A stretch of DNA of 28,761 bases from a candidate division TA06 bacterium DG_78. Its GTDB lineage: Bacteria; Hydrothermota; Tepidihabitantia; SM23-42. The DNA is taken from assembly GCA_001303225.1 (NCBI GenBank), contig LJNI01000005.1:1-28761 (forward strand). The letters are read 5' to 3'. Below the pieces are notes generated by a model. That model was not told where the DNA came from. It made no database searches and saw only the letters and a program-made list of their open reading frames with translations. This document shows, in pieces, positions 1 to 9,100 of this stretch; the first letter of the stretch is position 1; each line of letters begins with the position of its first letter. The translations under genes and the position numbers were made by a program.

Positions 1-651
1 CGGTAGGTCTGGATACATATCGAGGATATCCTCAGCGTGCAAAAAGGTAAGTTCTTCAGGAAAATCAGGATACTTGTCTGTCTTGAGCTCTGGGGAGTTC
101 TCCTGTGCAAACTTTCCTGCACCGCGGATGACCTTCCATATCTTACGTACTATATCTTTTAAAAATTCAAGATTACGTTGGTCAGGGGTCATCACTCTTT
201 CCCAGTCCCACTGGTCGACATAGGCACTGTGGTCGTGGTCCAGAAAATAGTCTTTACGTACGGCTCGCATATCTGTGCAGATTCCTTGGCCAATCTTGCA
301 ATCGAACTGCTTCAAAGCTGGCCTCTTCCACTTGGTTGCTGCCTGTACGATTTGGGCATTAAGCGCCTTTTTGAGCCCTAGGCCACAGGGAAACTCGATT
401 GGTGTGCGTGACCCATCGCGGTCAAGCATATCATTTATCCCACTCTCGCGTTCCACGATGAGAGGAACCTGGACCATCTGCAGATTCAGTTCTTTACACA
501 GGTTCTTCTCAATATATTCTTTAATCGCAAAGAGAGCTTTCATCCGCTGCATTGGTGTCTGTAAGGGCTTATAGTCATTAGGAAGAATTTTTTCTACCTC
601 TTCGTAGGTACTGATGCCAGGACCAGCAAGATCTGCTTTCTTGTCTGCCAT
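1..651 (-). CDS. asnA: Aspartate-ammonia ligase (asparagine synthetase A), 3' end beyond window
   Basis: This gene makes asparagine from aspartate, ammonia and ATP in the cytoplasm; the family is related to class II aspartyl-tRNA synthetase. The reverse strand is open from an ATG at 651 to base 1, giving 217 codons of a family that is usually about 330 residues, so the C-terminal third lies outside the window. The diagnostic stretch is HSAYVDQWDWERVM, which matches the E. coli AsnA block HSVYVDQWDWERVM; KWKRPALKQ also fits the KWKRQTLGQ block. A perfect AGGAGG (660-665 on the reverse strand) lies 8 bases before the ATG and fixes the start. The gene is divergent from rmlD and has its own promoter. 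Its N-terminus carries an extra segment of roughly 25 residues before the conserved core compared with E. coli as I remember it. Confidence 0.93.
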   Translation of the reverse strand, partial: MADKKADLAGPGISTYEEVEKILPNDYKPLQTPMQRMKALFAIKEYIEKNLCKELNLQMVQVPLIVERESGINDMLDRDGSRTPIEFPCGLGLKKALNAQIVQAATKWKRPALKQFDCKIGQGICTDMRAVRKDYFLDHDHSAYVDQWDWERVMTPDQRNLEFLKDIVRKIWKVIRGAGKFAQENSPELKTDKYPDFPEELTFLHAEDILDMYPDLP

Positions 652-748
652 TATTACTACCTCCTCTTACATTTATATCTCATTTGACTTTCTCAACTAT
701 ACAGCAAAGTTAGAAAACATATACAATACAACATATAAACCAAGATGT

Positions 749-776
749 ATTATCTGCAAAAAATGCTAAAAGTCAA
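749..776 (-). promoter_or_regulatory. asnA promoter
   Basis: On the reverse strand TTGACT (771-776) and GATAAT (749-754) are separated by 16 bases. The transcript would carry a leader of about 90 bases containing the AGGAGG site of asnA. It lies back to back with the rmlD promoter, with 28 bases between the two -35 boxes. Confidence 0.75.
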
Positions 777-804
777 GAAGATGTTATCACTGTAATTATT
801 TCAA

Positions 805-832
805 TTGACAAGAGATGCAGGAGGCATATAAT
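805..832 (+). promoter_or_regulatory. rmlD promoter (consensus, leaderless geometry)
   Basis: TTGACA (805-810) and TATAAT (827-832) are both perfect consensus with a 16-base spacer. The -10 ends 6 bases before a GTG at 839, so transcription should begin at or next to the start codon. The AGGAGG-like run at 819-824 is inside the promoter spacer and therefore cannot act as a ribosome binding site. Confidence 0.85.
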
Positions 833-838
833 AAAAAA

Positions 839-1696
839 GTGAAGATTTTCATGAGTGGAGCCAGTGGTGCGCTCGGCACAGCGATGCAGAATCTGCTGCG
901 CAGAGAAAGTATTAATTTTCTCGCCACGGACATCAATCAACTCGATATCACTGATTTTAAGAAAACAAATACCGCCTTACTCAACTACCGACCTGATGTC
1001 ATTCTCAACTTTGCGGCAATGAGCGATGTTGATGCCTGTGAAGAGAATAGCGAACAGGCGTTTCGCGTTCACGCGCTTGGAAGCATGGGACTCGCAACAA
1101 TTGCCAGTAAAATAGGTGCAAAAATTCTCTATACGAGTACCAATTTTGTCTTTGATGGGGAGAGTGAACAGCCATACACTGAATATAGCGAACCTCATCC
1201 AATTAACGAGTACGGTCGAACCAAGCTCCTCGGTGAACACTATATAAAGGATTTGTGTGACCGCTCTTTTATTGTTCGGACGTCCTGGTTGTTTGGGATG
1301 GATTCAAAAACGTTTTTATCAAAATTCCTTGCCTCAAAAGACAAATCACCTTTCATTGATGTTATTTGTGACCAGTTTGCATCATTTACGTATATTCCTG
1401 ATCTTGTTGAAGCCCTCTTTGTATTACTCAAATCAGAACACTATGGAACGTACCACATAGTGAATAGTGGTATAGGTTGCTGGCTCGATTTCGCCTTGAA
1501 GGCAAAAGAACTTATGAATTTCAAGACAGAAATCAGGTCGGTGAAAACCGAAGAGTTGCGTTTGACAGCCCGTAGACCCCGATATACTCCACTCACTTCG
1601 ACCCATTATGAATTTCTTTTTAATCAACGCATGCGTACGTGGGAGAGAGCTCTTGCTGATTTCATTAAATTAACGACTCAAAAACAATCACAATAG
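839..1696 (+). CDS. rmlD: dTDP-4-dehydrorhamnose reductase (RmlD family)
   Basis: An NAD(P)H-dependent short-chain (extended SDR) reductase that performs the last step of dTDP-L-rhamnose synthesis. With GTG 839 as start the protein is 285 residues and opens MKIFMSGASGALG, the expected Rossmann glycine motif. The catalytic YxxxK is present as YGRTK. The usual STDYVFDG block reads STNFVFDG, so the Asp after ST is Asn. Later family blocks DQFASFTYIPDL and ARRPRYTPL are recognisable. A longer frame with ATG at 815 exists, but that ATG lies upstream of the -10 box and would not be transcribed. It heads the cluster rmlD-rmlA-rmlB. A related SDR acting on another dTDP-4-keto sugar cannot be excluded. 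Confidence 0.88.
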   Translation: MKIFMSGASGALGTAMQNLLRRESINFLATDINQLDITDFKKTNTALLNYRPDVILNFAAMSDVDACEENSEQAFRVHALGSMGLATIASKIGAKILYTSTNFVFDGESEQPYTEYSEPHPINEYGRTKLLGEHYIKDLCDRSFIVRTSWLFGMDSKTFLSKFLASKDKSPFIDVICDQFASFTYIPDLVEALFVLLKSEHYGTYHIVNSGIGCWLDFALKAKELMNFKTEIRSVKTEELRLTARRPRYTPLTSTHYEFLFNQRMRTWERALADFIKLTTQKQSQ

Positions 1697-1703
1697 GATC
1701 GTC

Positions 1704-1731
1704 TTGACTTCTTATATATTATTTGTATAAT
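1704..1731 (+). promoter_or_regulatory. rmlA promoter
   Basis: TTGACT (1704-1709), 16-base spacer, TATAAT (1726-1731). The -10 ends 11 bases before the rmlA ATG, leaving a leader of only about 5 bases and no room for a ribosome binding site. Confidence 0.8.
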
Positions 1732-1742
1732 CCAACTGAAAA

Positions 1743-2810
1743 ATGAAAGGATTAATACTTGCTGGTGGATTTGGCACTCGATTACGGCCACTCACCTATA
1801 CCGGAGCAAAACAGCTCATCCCAATCGCCAATAAACCAATAATCTATTATGGTATCGAGTCGTTAGTTAAAGCAAGAATCAAAAAAATTGGGATCGTCGT
1901 TGGTGATACGGCTCAGGAAGTGGAGAATATGGTCGGCCATGGAGAGCGTTGGGGTATTACAATTTCGTATATTCCTCAAGAGGCACCTTTGGGACTTGCT
2001 CATGCGATAAAAATATCCAGAGATTTTCTCGGTGATGAACCTTTTATCATGTACCTTGGAGATAATATTTTGAAGAGTGGGATTGATGAGTTTGTTCGTC
2101 AATTTCAGAGCAACAAGCCGAATGCATTAATATTACTCACCAAAGTTTCAAATCCTCAAGAATTTGGCGTTGCTGTTATTGATGATAAGGGGTACGTTAA
2201 AAAATTGATTGAGAAACCAAAAAAACCACCTTCTGATTTCGCACTGGTTGGTGTGTACCTATTTGATAAACAGATATTTACAGCAATTGAGCACATAAAA
2301 CCATCGTGGCGGAATGAATTAGAAATAACCGATGCAATTCAGTGGTTATTAGATAATAATTTAAAAGTCGAGTCTCACATTGTGAGAGGATGGTGGAAAG
2401 ATACTGGCAAACCAGATGATATCATTGAGGCAAATTTATTAGTGCTCGAGGGTATCGAGTCTTTTAATAAGGGGACTCAAAAAGATTCAACAATTCATGG
2501 CAGGGTTCAGCTTGAAGAAGGTTCACACGTAGAAAAGAGTGTTATCCGAGGACCAGTAATCATCGGGAAAAATGCAAAGATACGTAACGCCTATATCGGA
2601 CCCTTTTCGGCAATTGGTGACAACGTTATAATTGAGAATTCTGAGATTGAATGCAGTGTGATTATGGAAGGAGCACACATAAAGAATCTTGAGAAGAGAA
2701 TTGACCGTTCAATTGTTGGTAAAAATGTTATCTTGGTACAGTCTAATGATTCGCCACGCACATATAAATTCATTCTCGGTGACCAGAGCTATGTCGAAAT
2801 CATAAAATGA
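1743..2810 (+). CDS. rmlA: Glucose-1-phosphate thymidylyltransferase, long form
   Basis: This enzyme joins glucose-1-phosphate and dTTP to give dTDP-glucose, the first step of dTDP-deoxysugar synthesis. The nucleotidyltransferase domain (about residues 1-235) opens MKGLILAGGFGTRLRPLTYT, which includes the GGxGTRLxPxT nucleotide-binding loop, and contains MYLGDN for metal binding, IEKPKKPPSD and WWKDTGKPDDIIEAN. The remaining 120 residues are hexapeptide-like repeats (IRGPVIIGKNAKI, AYIGPFSAIGDNVII), a left-handed beta-helix found in the long-form (StrD-like) branch. Short RmlA proteins of about 290 residues lack it. It has its own promoter and no Shine-Dalgarno sequence. rmlB follows after 37 bases. 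Confidence 0.92.
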   Translation: MKGLILAGGFGTRLRPLTYTGAKQLIPIANKPIIYYGIESLVKARIKKIGIVVGDTAQEVENMVGHGERWGITISYIPQEAPLGLAHAIKISRDFLGDEPFIMYLGDNILKSGIDEFVRQFQSNKPNALILLTKVSNPQEFGVAVIDDKGYVKKLIEKPKKPPSDFALVGVYLFDKQIFTAIEHIKPSWRNELEITDAIQWLLDNNLKVESHIVRGWWKDTGKPDDIIEANLLVLEGIESFNKGTQKDSTIHGRVQLEEGSHVEKSVIRGPVIIGKNAKIRNAYIGPFSAIGDNVIIENSEIECSVIMEGAHIKNLEKRIDRSIVGKNVILVQSNDSPRTYKFILGDQSYVEIIK

Positions 2811-2847
2811 TTACACAGATTGGTTGCACAGATAAAGGACTAAGAAC

Positions 2848-3870
2848 ATGCGTGTTTTGATCACAGGAGGGTGTGGGTTCATTGGTTCAAATTTTATCAG
2901 GTATTACAATAATAAACATCCCTACCATAAAATTTACAACATTGATAAACTTACCTATGCAGGTAATCTGGAGAACCTGAGGGGTCTAGAAAAAAGGAAA
3001 AACTACCATTTTATAAAGGGAGACATCAGCGATGCACTAACAATGAAGAAAATTTTCCGACAATTTCGTCCTGACGCAGTGATCAATTTTGCTGCTGAGA
3101 GCCATGTCGACCGTAGTATTGAGTCACCAGCACTATTCTTGAAGACAAATTTCATTGGTGTCAGTATCTTGCTCAACCTCTCACTCGAATGTAGGATTAA
3201 AAAGTTCTTGCAGATTTCAACCGATGAGATATATGGCTCTATTTTACATGGCAGCTTCCGCGAGAGTAGTCCACTTACTCCATCGAATCCATATTCAGCG
3301 AGTAAGGCAGCAGCAGATGGTTTGGTAATGGCGTACTACAAAACATATACATTGCCAGCGCTCATAACCCGTTCTTCTAACAATTACGGGCCATACCAAT
3401 TCCCTGAAAAACTGATTCCCCTTACAATAATTAATGCCTTACATAATAGAGCAATCCCAGTGTATGGTGATGGTAAACATATCAGAGACTGGCTCTATGT
3501 CGAAGACAATTGTGAGGCAATCGACACCGTATTTCAACGAGGTGCGATTGGAGAGATTTATAATATTGCTGGTGAGAATGAGTTAACAAATATTTACGTA
3601 GTGAAGAAAATATTACAACATTTGGATAAAAATGAATCACTGGTTACTTTTGTTAAAGATCGACCAGGCCATGATCGTCGATACGCGTTATCAATCAGTA
3701 AAATAAGACGTCACTGTGGTTGGCATCCAAAAACGCCTTTTTCAACAGGCATTAAAAAGACAGTTGCGTGGTACCTAAAAAATAAAAGATGGTTAAAGAA
3801 TTGTCAAACCGGCGCGTACCGTAGTTTTTATAAAAAATATTACTCAAAACGTGGCCTAAAGAATATTTAA
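2848..3870 (+). CDS. rmlB: dTDP-glucose 4,6-dehydratase
   Basis: An extended SDR enzyme that converts dTDP-glucose to dTDP-4-keto-6-deoxyglucose using bound NAD. The 340-residue length is normal. Visible motifs are the N-terminal GGCGFIGSNF Rossmann loop, INFAAESHVDRSI, the catalytic STDEIYGS (Thr-Asp-Glu acid/base residues) and PYSASKAAAD (YxxxK), then RSSNNYGPYQFPEKLIPL and the HIRDWLYVEDNCEAI block that marks RmlB. An AAAGGA site at 2834-2839 lies 8 bases before the ATG. No separate promoter was found, so it is probably read from the rmlA promoter. The last roughly 25 residues are basic and look lineage-specific. Confidence 0.94.
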   Translation: MRVLITGGCGFIGSNFIRYYNNKHPYHKIYNIDKLTYAGNLENLRGLEKRKNYHFIKGDISDALTMKKIFRQFRPDAVINFAAESHVDRSIESPALFLKTNFIGVSILLNLSLECRIKKFLQISTDEIYGSILHGSFRESSPLTPSNPYSASKAAADGLVMAYYKTYTLPALITRSSNNYGPYQFPEKLIPLTIINALHNRAIPVYGDGKHIRDWLYVEDNCEAIDTVFQRGAIGEIYNIAGENELTNIYVVKKILQHLDKNESLVTFVKDRPGHDRRYALSISKIRRHCGWHPKTPFSTGIKKTVAWYLKNKRWLKNCQTGAYRSFYKKYYSKRGLKNI

Positions 3871-3903
3871 CACATACATTACTATCATATATATCAGTAG
3901 TTA

Positions 3904-3931
3904 TTGACACAACAGGGTATGTAGATATAAT
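3904..3931 (+). promoter_or_regulatory. tRNA-Lys promoter
   Basis: Perfect TTGACA (3904-3909), 16-base spacer, perfect TATAAT (3926-3931). The mature tRNA starts 17 bases downstream, leaving a 5' leader of about 10 bases for RNase P to remove. Confidence 0.85.
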
Positions 3932-3948
3932 AGATTTGATTTACTCGC

Positions 3949-4021
3949 GGGTCGTTAGCTCAGTTGGTAGAGCATCGGATTTTTAATCCGGTGGCCGCAG
4001 GTTCGAATCCTGCACGACCCA
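3949..4021 (+). tRNA. tRNA-Lys (anticodon TTT)
   Basis: The cloverleaf folds by eye: acceptor GGGTCGT pairs with ACGACCC, the D arm is GCTC/GAGC, the anticodon stem closes the loop TTTTTAA (anticodon TTT), and the T arm is CAGG/TTCGAAT/CCTG. The discriminator is A and no CCA is encoded. No clear terminator follows, so transcription could run on into the next gene. Confidence 0.95.
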
Positions 4022-4108
4022 TTCTTATATGGCTATTAAAGAGCATTTATCATATAAAAAAAAGTATGGAGTGATCCCCAACTGTGGTATTGTATTTATA
4101 GGTGCTCT

Positions 4109-4137
4109 AAATTCCAAATTCCAAATATCAAAATCCC
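4109..4137. repeat. 7-bp imperfect tandem repeat in the intergenic region
   Basis: Four consecutive units read AAATTCC, AAATTCC, AAATATC and AAAATCCC. They lie in the 150-base gap between tRNA-Lys and the thioredoxin/CcdA gene. I see no reading frame or promoter in it. It resembles short intergenic repeat filler; function is unknown. Confidence 0.6.
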
Positions 4138-4171
4138 AATATAAAGACAAAAAACTTAGTATTACATAATC

Positions 4172-5608
4172 ATGAATATTATTCTATTATTGGGTTTATT
4201 AGTCCATTCACAGAATATTACTGTTTACTTCTTCTACTCGCCTGATTGTGAGCATTGCATGGAGATTTTGTCAAAGGATATCCCAATGCTGCAGGAAAAG
4301 TATGATTTTCAGTTCAAAACATATGATATCGATATCCTCGAAAATTACGAACTTTTAGAAAAAATGGAAGAAAATGTAAAAGAAATAGGTGAAGATTTGC
4401 CCATTGTCTTTGTCGGTGATTCAGTTTTTTATGGACCTGATACGTTTCGTGAAAAATGTGAAACGACAATTAAAAGTCTTTTAGATAATTCACCACCAAT
4501 TATTAAAGATACAACAAAGGTGCCAATCGATTCTGTCATTCCTGAACATGGTGATATCAATTTATACTATTTTTATCAGCCTGGCTGTAAAGAGTGTAGC
4601 CGTATTGAAATTCTGCTCGCCAGTCTTCAGTTAAAATATCCTAATATAAAAATTTACAGATATGATATGTTTGAGGATGCAAGTAAGATTTTTTTTGAGG
4701 CATCAGCCGAATACATGGATATACCACCATCGAAACGTCTCGTTTCACCGACAATTTGTATCAGTACAGATTATTTAATTAAAGAAGAAATAACATCGCA
4801 AAGACTCGTAGCATTGATAAAAAAAAACAGTTCAGGTAGTCTCCGGCTTGATACATTAGATATTACACACGGAGAAGAAAATATTCTCAAGAGATTCTCA
4901 CAATTTTCTATTCTCGGAATACTCCTTGCTGGTCTCTTGGATGGCGTGAATCCCTGTGCATTTGCTACATTAGTTTTTTTTGTGAGCTATCTGGTATTCA
5001 TTGGCAGGCGTCGACGTGATATTATTTTAATGGCTATTTTTTTTATTGTTGCAGTATTTATCTCATACCTTGCAATCGGATTCGGCGCCTACAACCTGCT
5101 CAGGTATTTAACAGGATTTGCCTTCATTGCCAGAATAATATTTATTAGTTTTGGCATTCTCGCAATTGTCCTGGGGATATTAAGCCTGCGCGATTATTTC
5201 CTCGCTACGAAGGGAGAGGCTCATAAAATGATTTTACAGCTTCCCCTTGCTATAAAAAAACGTATTCACAAGGACATCAAAGAAAAAACTGCTGTTGGTG
5301 GTATTATATTCGGTTCGCTTTTTGCTGGCTTTTTCATATCCTTTTTAGAATTTGCCTGCACTGGTCAGGTTTATCTGCCAACAATAACCTTTATGATTTC
5401 AAAAGGCGGTCTTACACTCAAACCCCTTGTTGCACTTCTGGCGTATAATATCATGTTTATCGCTCCCTTGATTGTGATTGCAGTGCTGGCGACATTCTTC
5501 ACAACCGAAAAGGTCGCAAAATCACTTGAAAAAAAGATATCTACTGTGAAATTTCTCACCGCATTGTTATTCTTTGCACTCGGTATATTGCTCATCATAC
5601 TATCATGA
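4172..5608 (+). CDS. Tandem thioredoxin-like domains fused to a CcdA/DsbD-type membrane thiol transporter
   Basis: Probably passes electrons from cytoplasmic thioredoxin across the membrane to extracytoplasmic thiols. A short hydrophobic N-terminus (residues 3-11) looks like a signal segment. Two thioredoxin/glutaredoxin-like domains follow, each with a CxxC: C26-E-H-C29 (FYSPDCEHC) and C139-K-E-C142 (FYQPGCKEC). From about residue 245 there are roughly six hydrophobic segments with the CcdA cysteine pair: GVNPCAFAT (C262) and FACTGQVYLP (C396). Standard CcdA is about 230 residues and has no attached thioredoxins, whereas DsbD has one at its C-terminus. Two N-terminal ones are unusual. No clear Shine-Dalgarno or promoter was found, so readthrough from tRNA-Lys is possible. 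Its stop overlaps the next start (ATGA). Confidence 0.82.
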   Translation: MNIILLLGLLVHSQNITVYFFYSPDCEHCMEILSKDIPMLQEKYDFQFKTYDIDILENYELLEKMEENVKEIGEDLPIVFVGDSVFYGPDTFREKCETTIKSLLDNSPPIIKDTTKVPIDSVIPEHGDINLYYFYQPGCKECSRIEILLASLQLKYPNIKIYRYDMFEDASKIFFEASAEYMDIPPSKRLVSPTICISTDYLIKEEITSQRLVALIKKNSSGSLRLDTLDITHGEENILKRFSQFSILGILLAGLLDGVNPCAFATLVFFVSYLVFIGRRRRDIILMAIFFIVAVFISYLAIGFGAYNLLRYLTGFAFIARIIFISFGILAIVLGILSLRDYFLATKGEAHKMILQLPLAIKKRIHKDIKEKTAVGGIIFGSLFAGFFISFLEFACTGQVYLPTITFMISKGGLTLKPLVALLAYNIMFIAPLIVIAVLATFFTTEKVAKSLEKKISTVKFLTALLFFALGILLIILS

Positions 5609-6057
5609 AGAAGATTATCATTATCATCGCCATAATGATTGTTACATTTTTAATCATAAAGGTATTTTTACCAAATGAAAAAAATCTAGTCGCACGAGAT
5701 ATTAAGTCGTTGAAAAATGCTGTAGAGAGAGAAGATAAAATGAGCATTCTTGAATATCTTGATGAAAGCTATATGGACAAGCACAACATAACGTACGAAC
5801 ATATGGTTAATGCAATAGATGAGTTTTTCTTACAGGTTGATTCGATACAAATCTTTAGGAGTGGAATGAAAATATCGATCGATTCGGTTGATGGTGAAAA
5901 TAATACGTATGCATCGTGTAGTTTAGGATTGAAAATTCTCGCCAATCTTGAAGGAGAAAAAGTTCTTGTTTATGGCGGTGTTTTTAAGCCGAGCCCAGTA
6001 CGTGCCTGGTTTAAAAAGATAGATAGGTATTATCGTGTCTATTATGCAGAATACTAA
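5605..6057 (+). CDS. Membrane-anchored protein of unknown function
   Basis: This 150-residue protein starts MKKIIIIIAIMIVTFLIIKVF, a basic start followed by one membrane segment, and most of the rest is soluble and probably extracytoplasmic. The soluble part alternates helix-like (SLKNAVEREDKMSILEYLDE) and strand-like stretches in a pattern that could suit an NTF2/SnoaL-like fold; that is a guess. It overlaps the thioredoxin/CcdA gene by 4 bases (ATGA), so the two are translationally coupled and probably act together. A single Cys (in ASCSLGL) is present, so it is not itself a CxxC redox protein. Confidence 0.7.
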   Translation: MKKIIIIIAIMIVTFLIIKVFLPNEKNLVARDIKSLKNAVEREDKMSILEYLDESYMDKHNITYEHMVNAIDEFFLQVDSIQIFRSGMKISIDSVDGENNTYASCSLGLKILANLEGEKVLVYGGVFKPSPVRAWFKKIDRYYRVYYAEY

Positions 6058-6079
6058 TGGTGTAGGTATATCAAAATCA

Positions 6080-6107
6080 TTGATTTTTAGTATATTCTGA
6101 ATATCAT
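6080..6107 (+). promoter_or_regulatory. Promoter of the cyclase/STAND gene (leaderless geometry)
   Basis: TTGATT (6080-6085), 16-base spacer, TATCAT (6102-6107). The -10 ends 6 bases before the ATG at 6114, so the message should start at the initiation codon. There is no ribosome binding site upstream. Confidence 0.65.
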
Positions 6108-6113
6108 TAAATT

Positions 6114-9100
6114 ATGAAGTGTCCTAAATGCGGCGTTGAGAATCCAGAAAAAAATAAATTTTGCAGTGAATGCGGTTTTAATCTTCAAGAATTATCGATT
6201 GCTGACCGCATGGATCTCGTAAGAAAAGATATTCCTGAATCCCTGGTTAAGAAAATCCTCCTCACAAAAGATACTATCGAAAAAGAACGGAGAGACGTAA
6301 CAGTCATTTTTGTAGATATCTCGGGTTCTACAACGATATCAGAGTCCCTCGACCCCGAGGAATTAACACTCCTCATGAATGATTGTTTCCGCAGATTGAG
6401 TGCCATGGTGTATCGCTACGAGGGCATTGTTGATAAATTTATCGGAGACTGTGTCATGGCAATTTTTGGTGCACCGGTTGCGCATGAAGATGACCCAGAA
6501 CGTGCCATCCTCGCTTGCCTCGATATGCAAACAGCAATTAATGAAATCAATGCGCGTCTGGATAAATCCCAGCGGAAACTCGAGATCCATTCAGGTATTA
6601 ACACTGGTAAAGTTATTGCCGGTAAGGTCGGGTCGGACCTACAAATGGAATATACAGTGATGGGAGATACTGTCAATGTTGCCCAGCGGCTTAAAGATAT
6701 CGCATCACCAGGTACGATTCTCGTTGGCCCAGAAACATATAATCGTACAAAACATGCCTTTGATTTTATGTCTTTAGAGGCAGTGCGTCTCAAAGGGAAG
6801 ACGTTGAGTATTACACCGTATGAAGTCATAGGAAAAAAGTGGGGGTCAGAATTCGGATTAACAGCGATACGGTCTGATCTCATTGGCCGCGATGCAGAGT
6901 TTTCAAAACTCAAGGAGGGATATACGAACCTTCTTAAAGGCCAATCATCAATTTACCTGGTTAAAGGAGACGTCGGTGTAGGTAAGTCAAGGCTCCTCTA
7001 TGAATTTAAGAAATTTTTGACAATTTCCGCTCCTGATGTTGCCTTGATTGATGGGCGTGGTGTGTCATACGAAAGTTCGATTCCTTTTAAATCGTTTGCA
7101 GATAGTCTGAGGAATTATTTGCTTGCCGAGCAATCTCTGGTAACTGACGACGCATCCACCGGTATCAAAGCAAGAATTGAGACGTATTGTGGTGATGAAG
7201 CTGATGAAGTCGCGCCGTACCTTTATAAGCTGCTCAATATTGAACTCAATGAAAAACAGCTTGAGAAAACTCGGCACCTTGATAGTCATTCTCTCCAATT
7301 GCAGATATTCTTAGCGGTGGCAACACTATTTGAGAAACTTGCCGAAGAAAAATCGATTGTGTACATCATCGACGATATTCAATGGATCGATTCTGCATCC
7401 TTGGAGCTCATAAGTTTTCTCGTCCCTCTGACAAAGAAGATAAAGATAATTTTCTATCTGAGTTACCGAATCGGTGAGCTCGCTTCTATAAAAACTTTGA
7501 TCAACACAATTGAACATGAGAGCAGTGACATTACTGAGGAGATTGATCTTAAGAATTTGAACCCTGAACACAGTGTTACGTTGATTAATAACCTTATTGG
7601 TCAAGATATACCAGATTCTTTGCGAGAGTATATTATTCACAAAAGTGGTGGTAACCCGTTTTTTATCGAAGAAATTGTGCGGAGTATTATTGAATCTGGT
7701 ATGCTTGTTGGTAAAGGAGATGTAACACAGGAGATCAAAATCCCCGGTTCTATCGAAGCTGCCGTGACCTCTCGGATCGATAGTCTTAATAAAGAAGCAA
7801 AGTACCTTTTGAAAATTGCGTCAATAATCGGCCGTTCATTTCCTGGGGAATTACTCGAAGAGGTCATTAAAGACAAGGAAATCTATAAACACATCGATGA
7901 ACTCGAAGAAGCAGAATTCATTATAAAAATCAATAAAGATAACAGAATCTATTATGCATTTCGCCATCCACTCTTTCATGAAGCAACGTACGGTAGCCTT
8001 CTCAAGGGTGAGCGTACCATATACCATAAAGTCATTGCCGAGATAATCGAAACCAAATTTAAGGAAAAAATAGATGGATATTTTGCGACATTAGCGCAAC
8101 ATTACTACAATTGTGACAATTTAGAAAAGGCAAGGGAATATTCATTGCGTGCAGGTGATGAAGCAGCAGCGCTCTACGCAAATGACGAAGCACTAACTCA
8201 CTATAACCGGGCTCTGTCAGTCGTTGACGACGAGGTCACTAAGGCAATAATATTTGAAAAAATAGGTGACATTGAATTATTGGTTGGCAGAATTGACGAC
8301 GCTGCTCACCATTTCCATGAAGCGAGACAAATTGTTGAAGATAAACAAATAGAAGCGAGGCTCACTCTCAAAAACGCAATGGTTATGAAAGTGACTGGGA
8401 AGATTGATGAAGGCATTGGTATGATGAGACAGGCACTGGCACGTATTGAAGGTACTGTGACACCAGTCCTCATCGATGTCAAATACAATCTGGCAAATGT
8501 CCTTTTAGAAGCAAAGGCAGAAACAAAACAAGCAGCAACATTGGTTGATGAAGGTATTGAACACGCAAAGAGGCTTAGGGATGCAAAATTGGAGGCGGAT
8601 GGCTTAAGGTTAAAAGGACAAATTTTGTGGCGCATGGGAAAGGGTGAACAAGCAGTTACCAAAATTCTGCATGAATGCCAACGTTTGTATGAAAGATTCA
8701 AAGAACAAAATTCCTTGGCTCAACTCTTTATCTTTATGGGTATTATTGCTCGTTCAGAGGGGCGTTTAAACATAGCAATCGATTACATGAAAAAGGCAAT
8801 CAGTCTTGCGAAGAAGATTGGCCACAAGAGACAACTCTCGATTGCGTATAATAATCTGGGAGTCTATTATGATTTAATTGGTGATTTGAAGAGTTCGCTC
8901 AACTACCATGAAGAGAATTTAGCAATCCGTCAGCAACTCGGTGATAAAAAGGGAGAAGCAATAGTATACTATAATATCGGTACTTTAAAAAAACAAACTG
9001 ACCAACGGAATGTTGGCTTGGATTATTTTAATAAGGCAAAGGAAATTTTTGAGGACATAAATGATGTACGCGGTACGATTATTTCATATCTGACAATTGC

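Noticed and set aside
178..574. Forward open frames of 67 and 99 codons
   Set aside because: They are antisense to the asnA coding sequence, which has a clear family match and ribosome binding site.
6416..6913. Reverse-strand open frame of 165 codons
   Set aside because: It is antisense to the cyclase domain, whose catalytic residues are all present on the forward strand.
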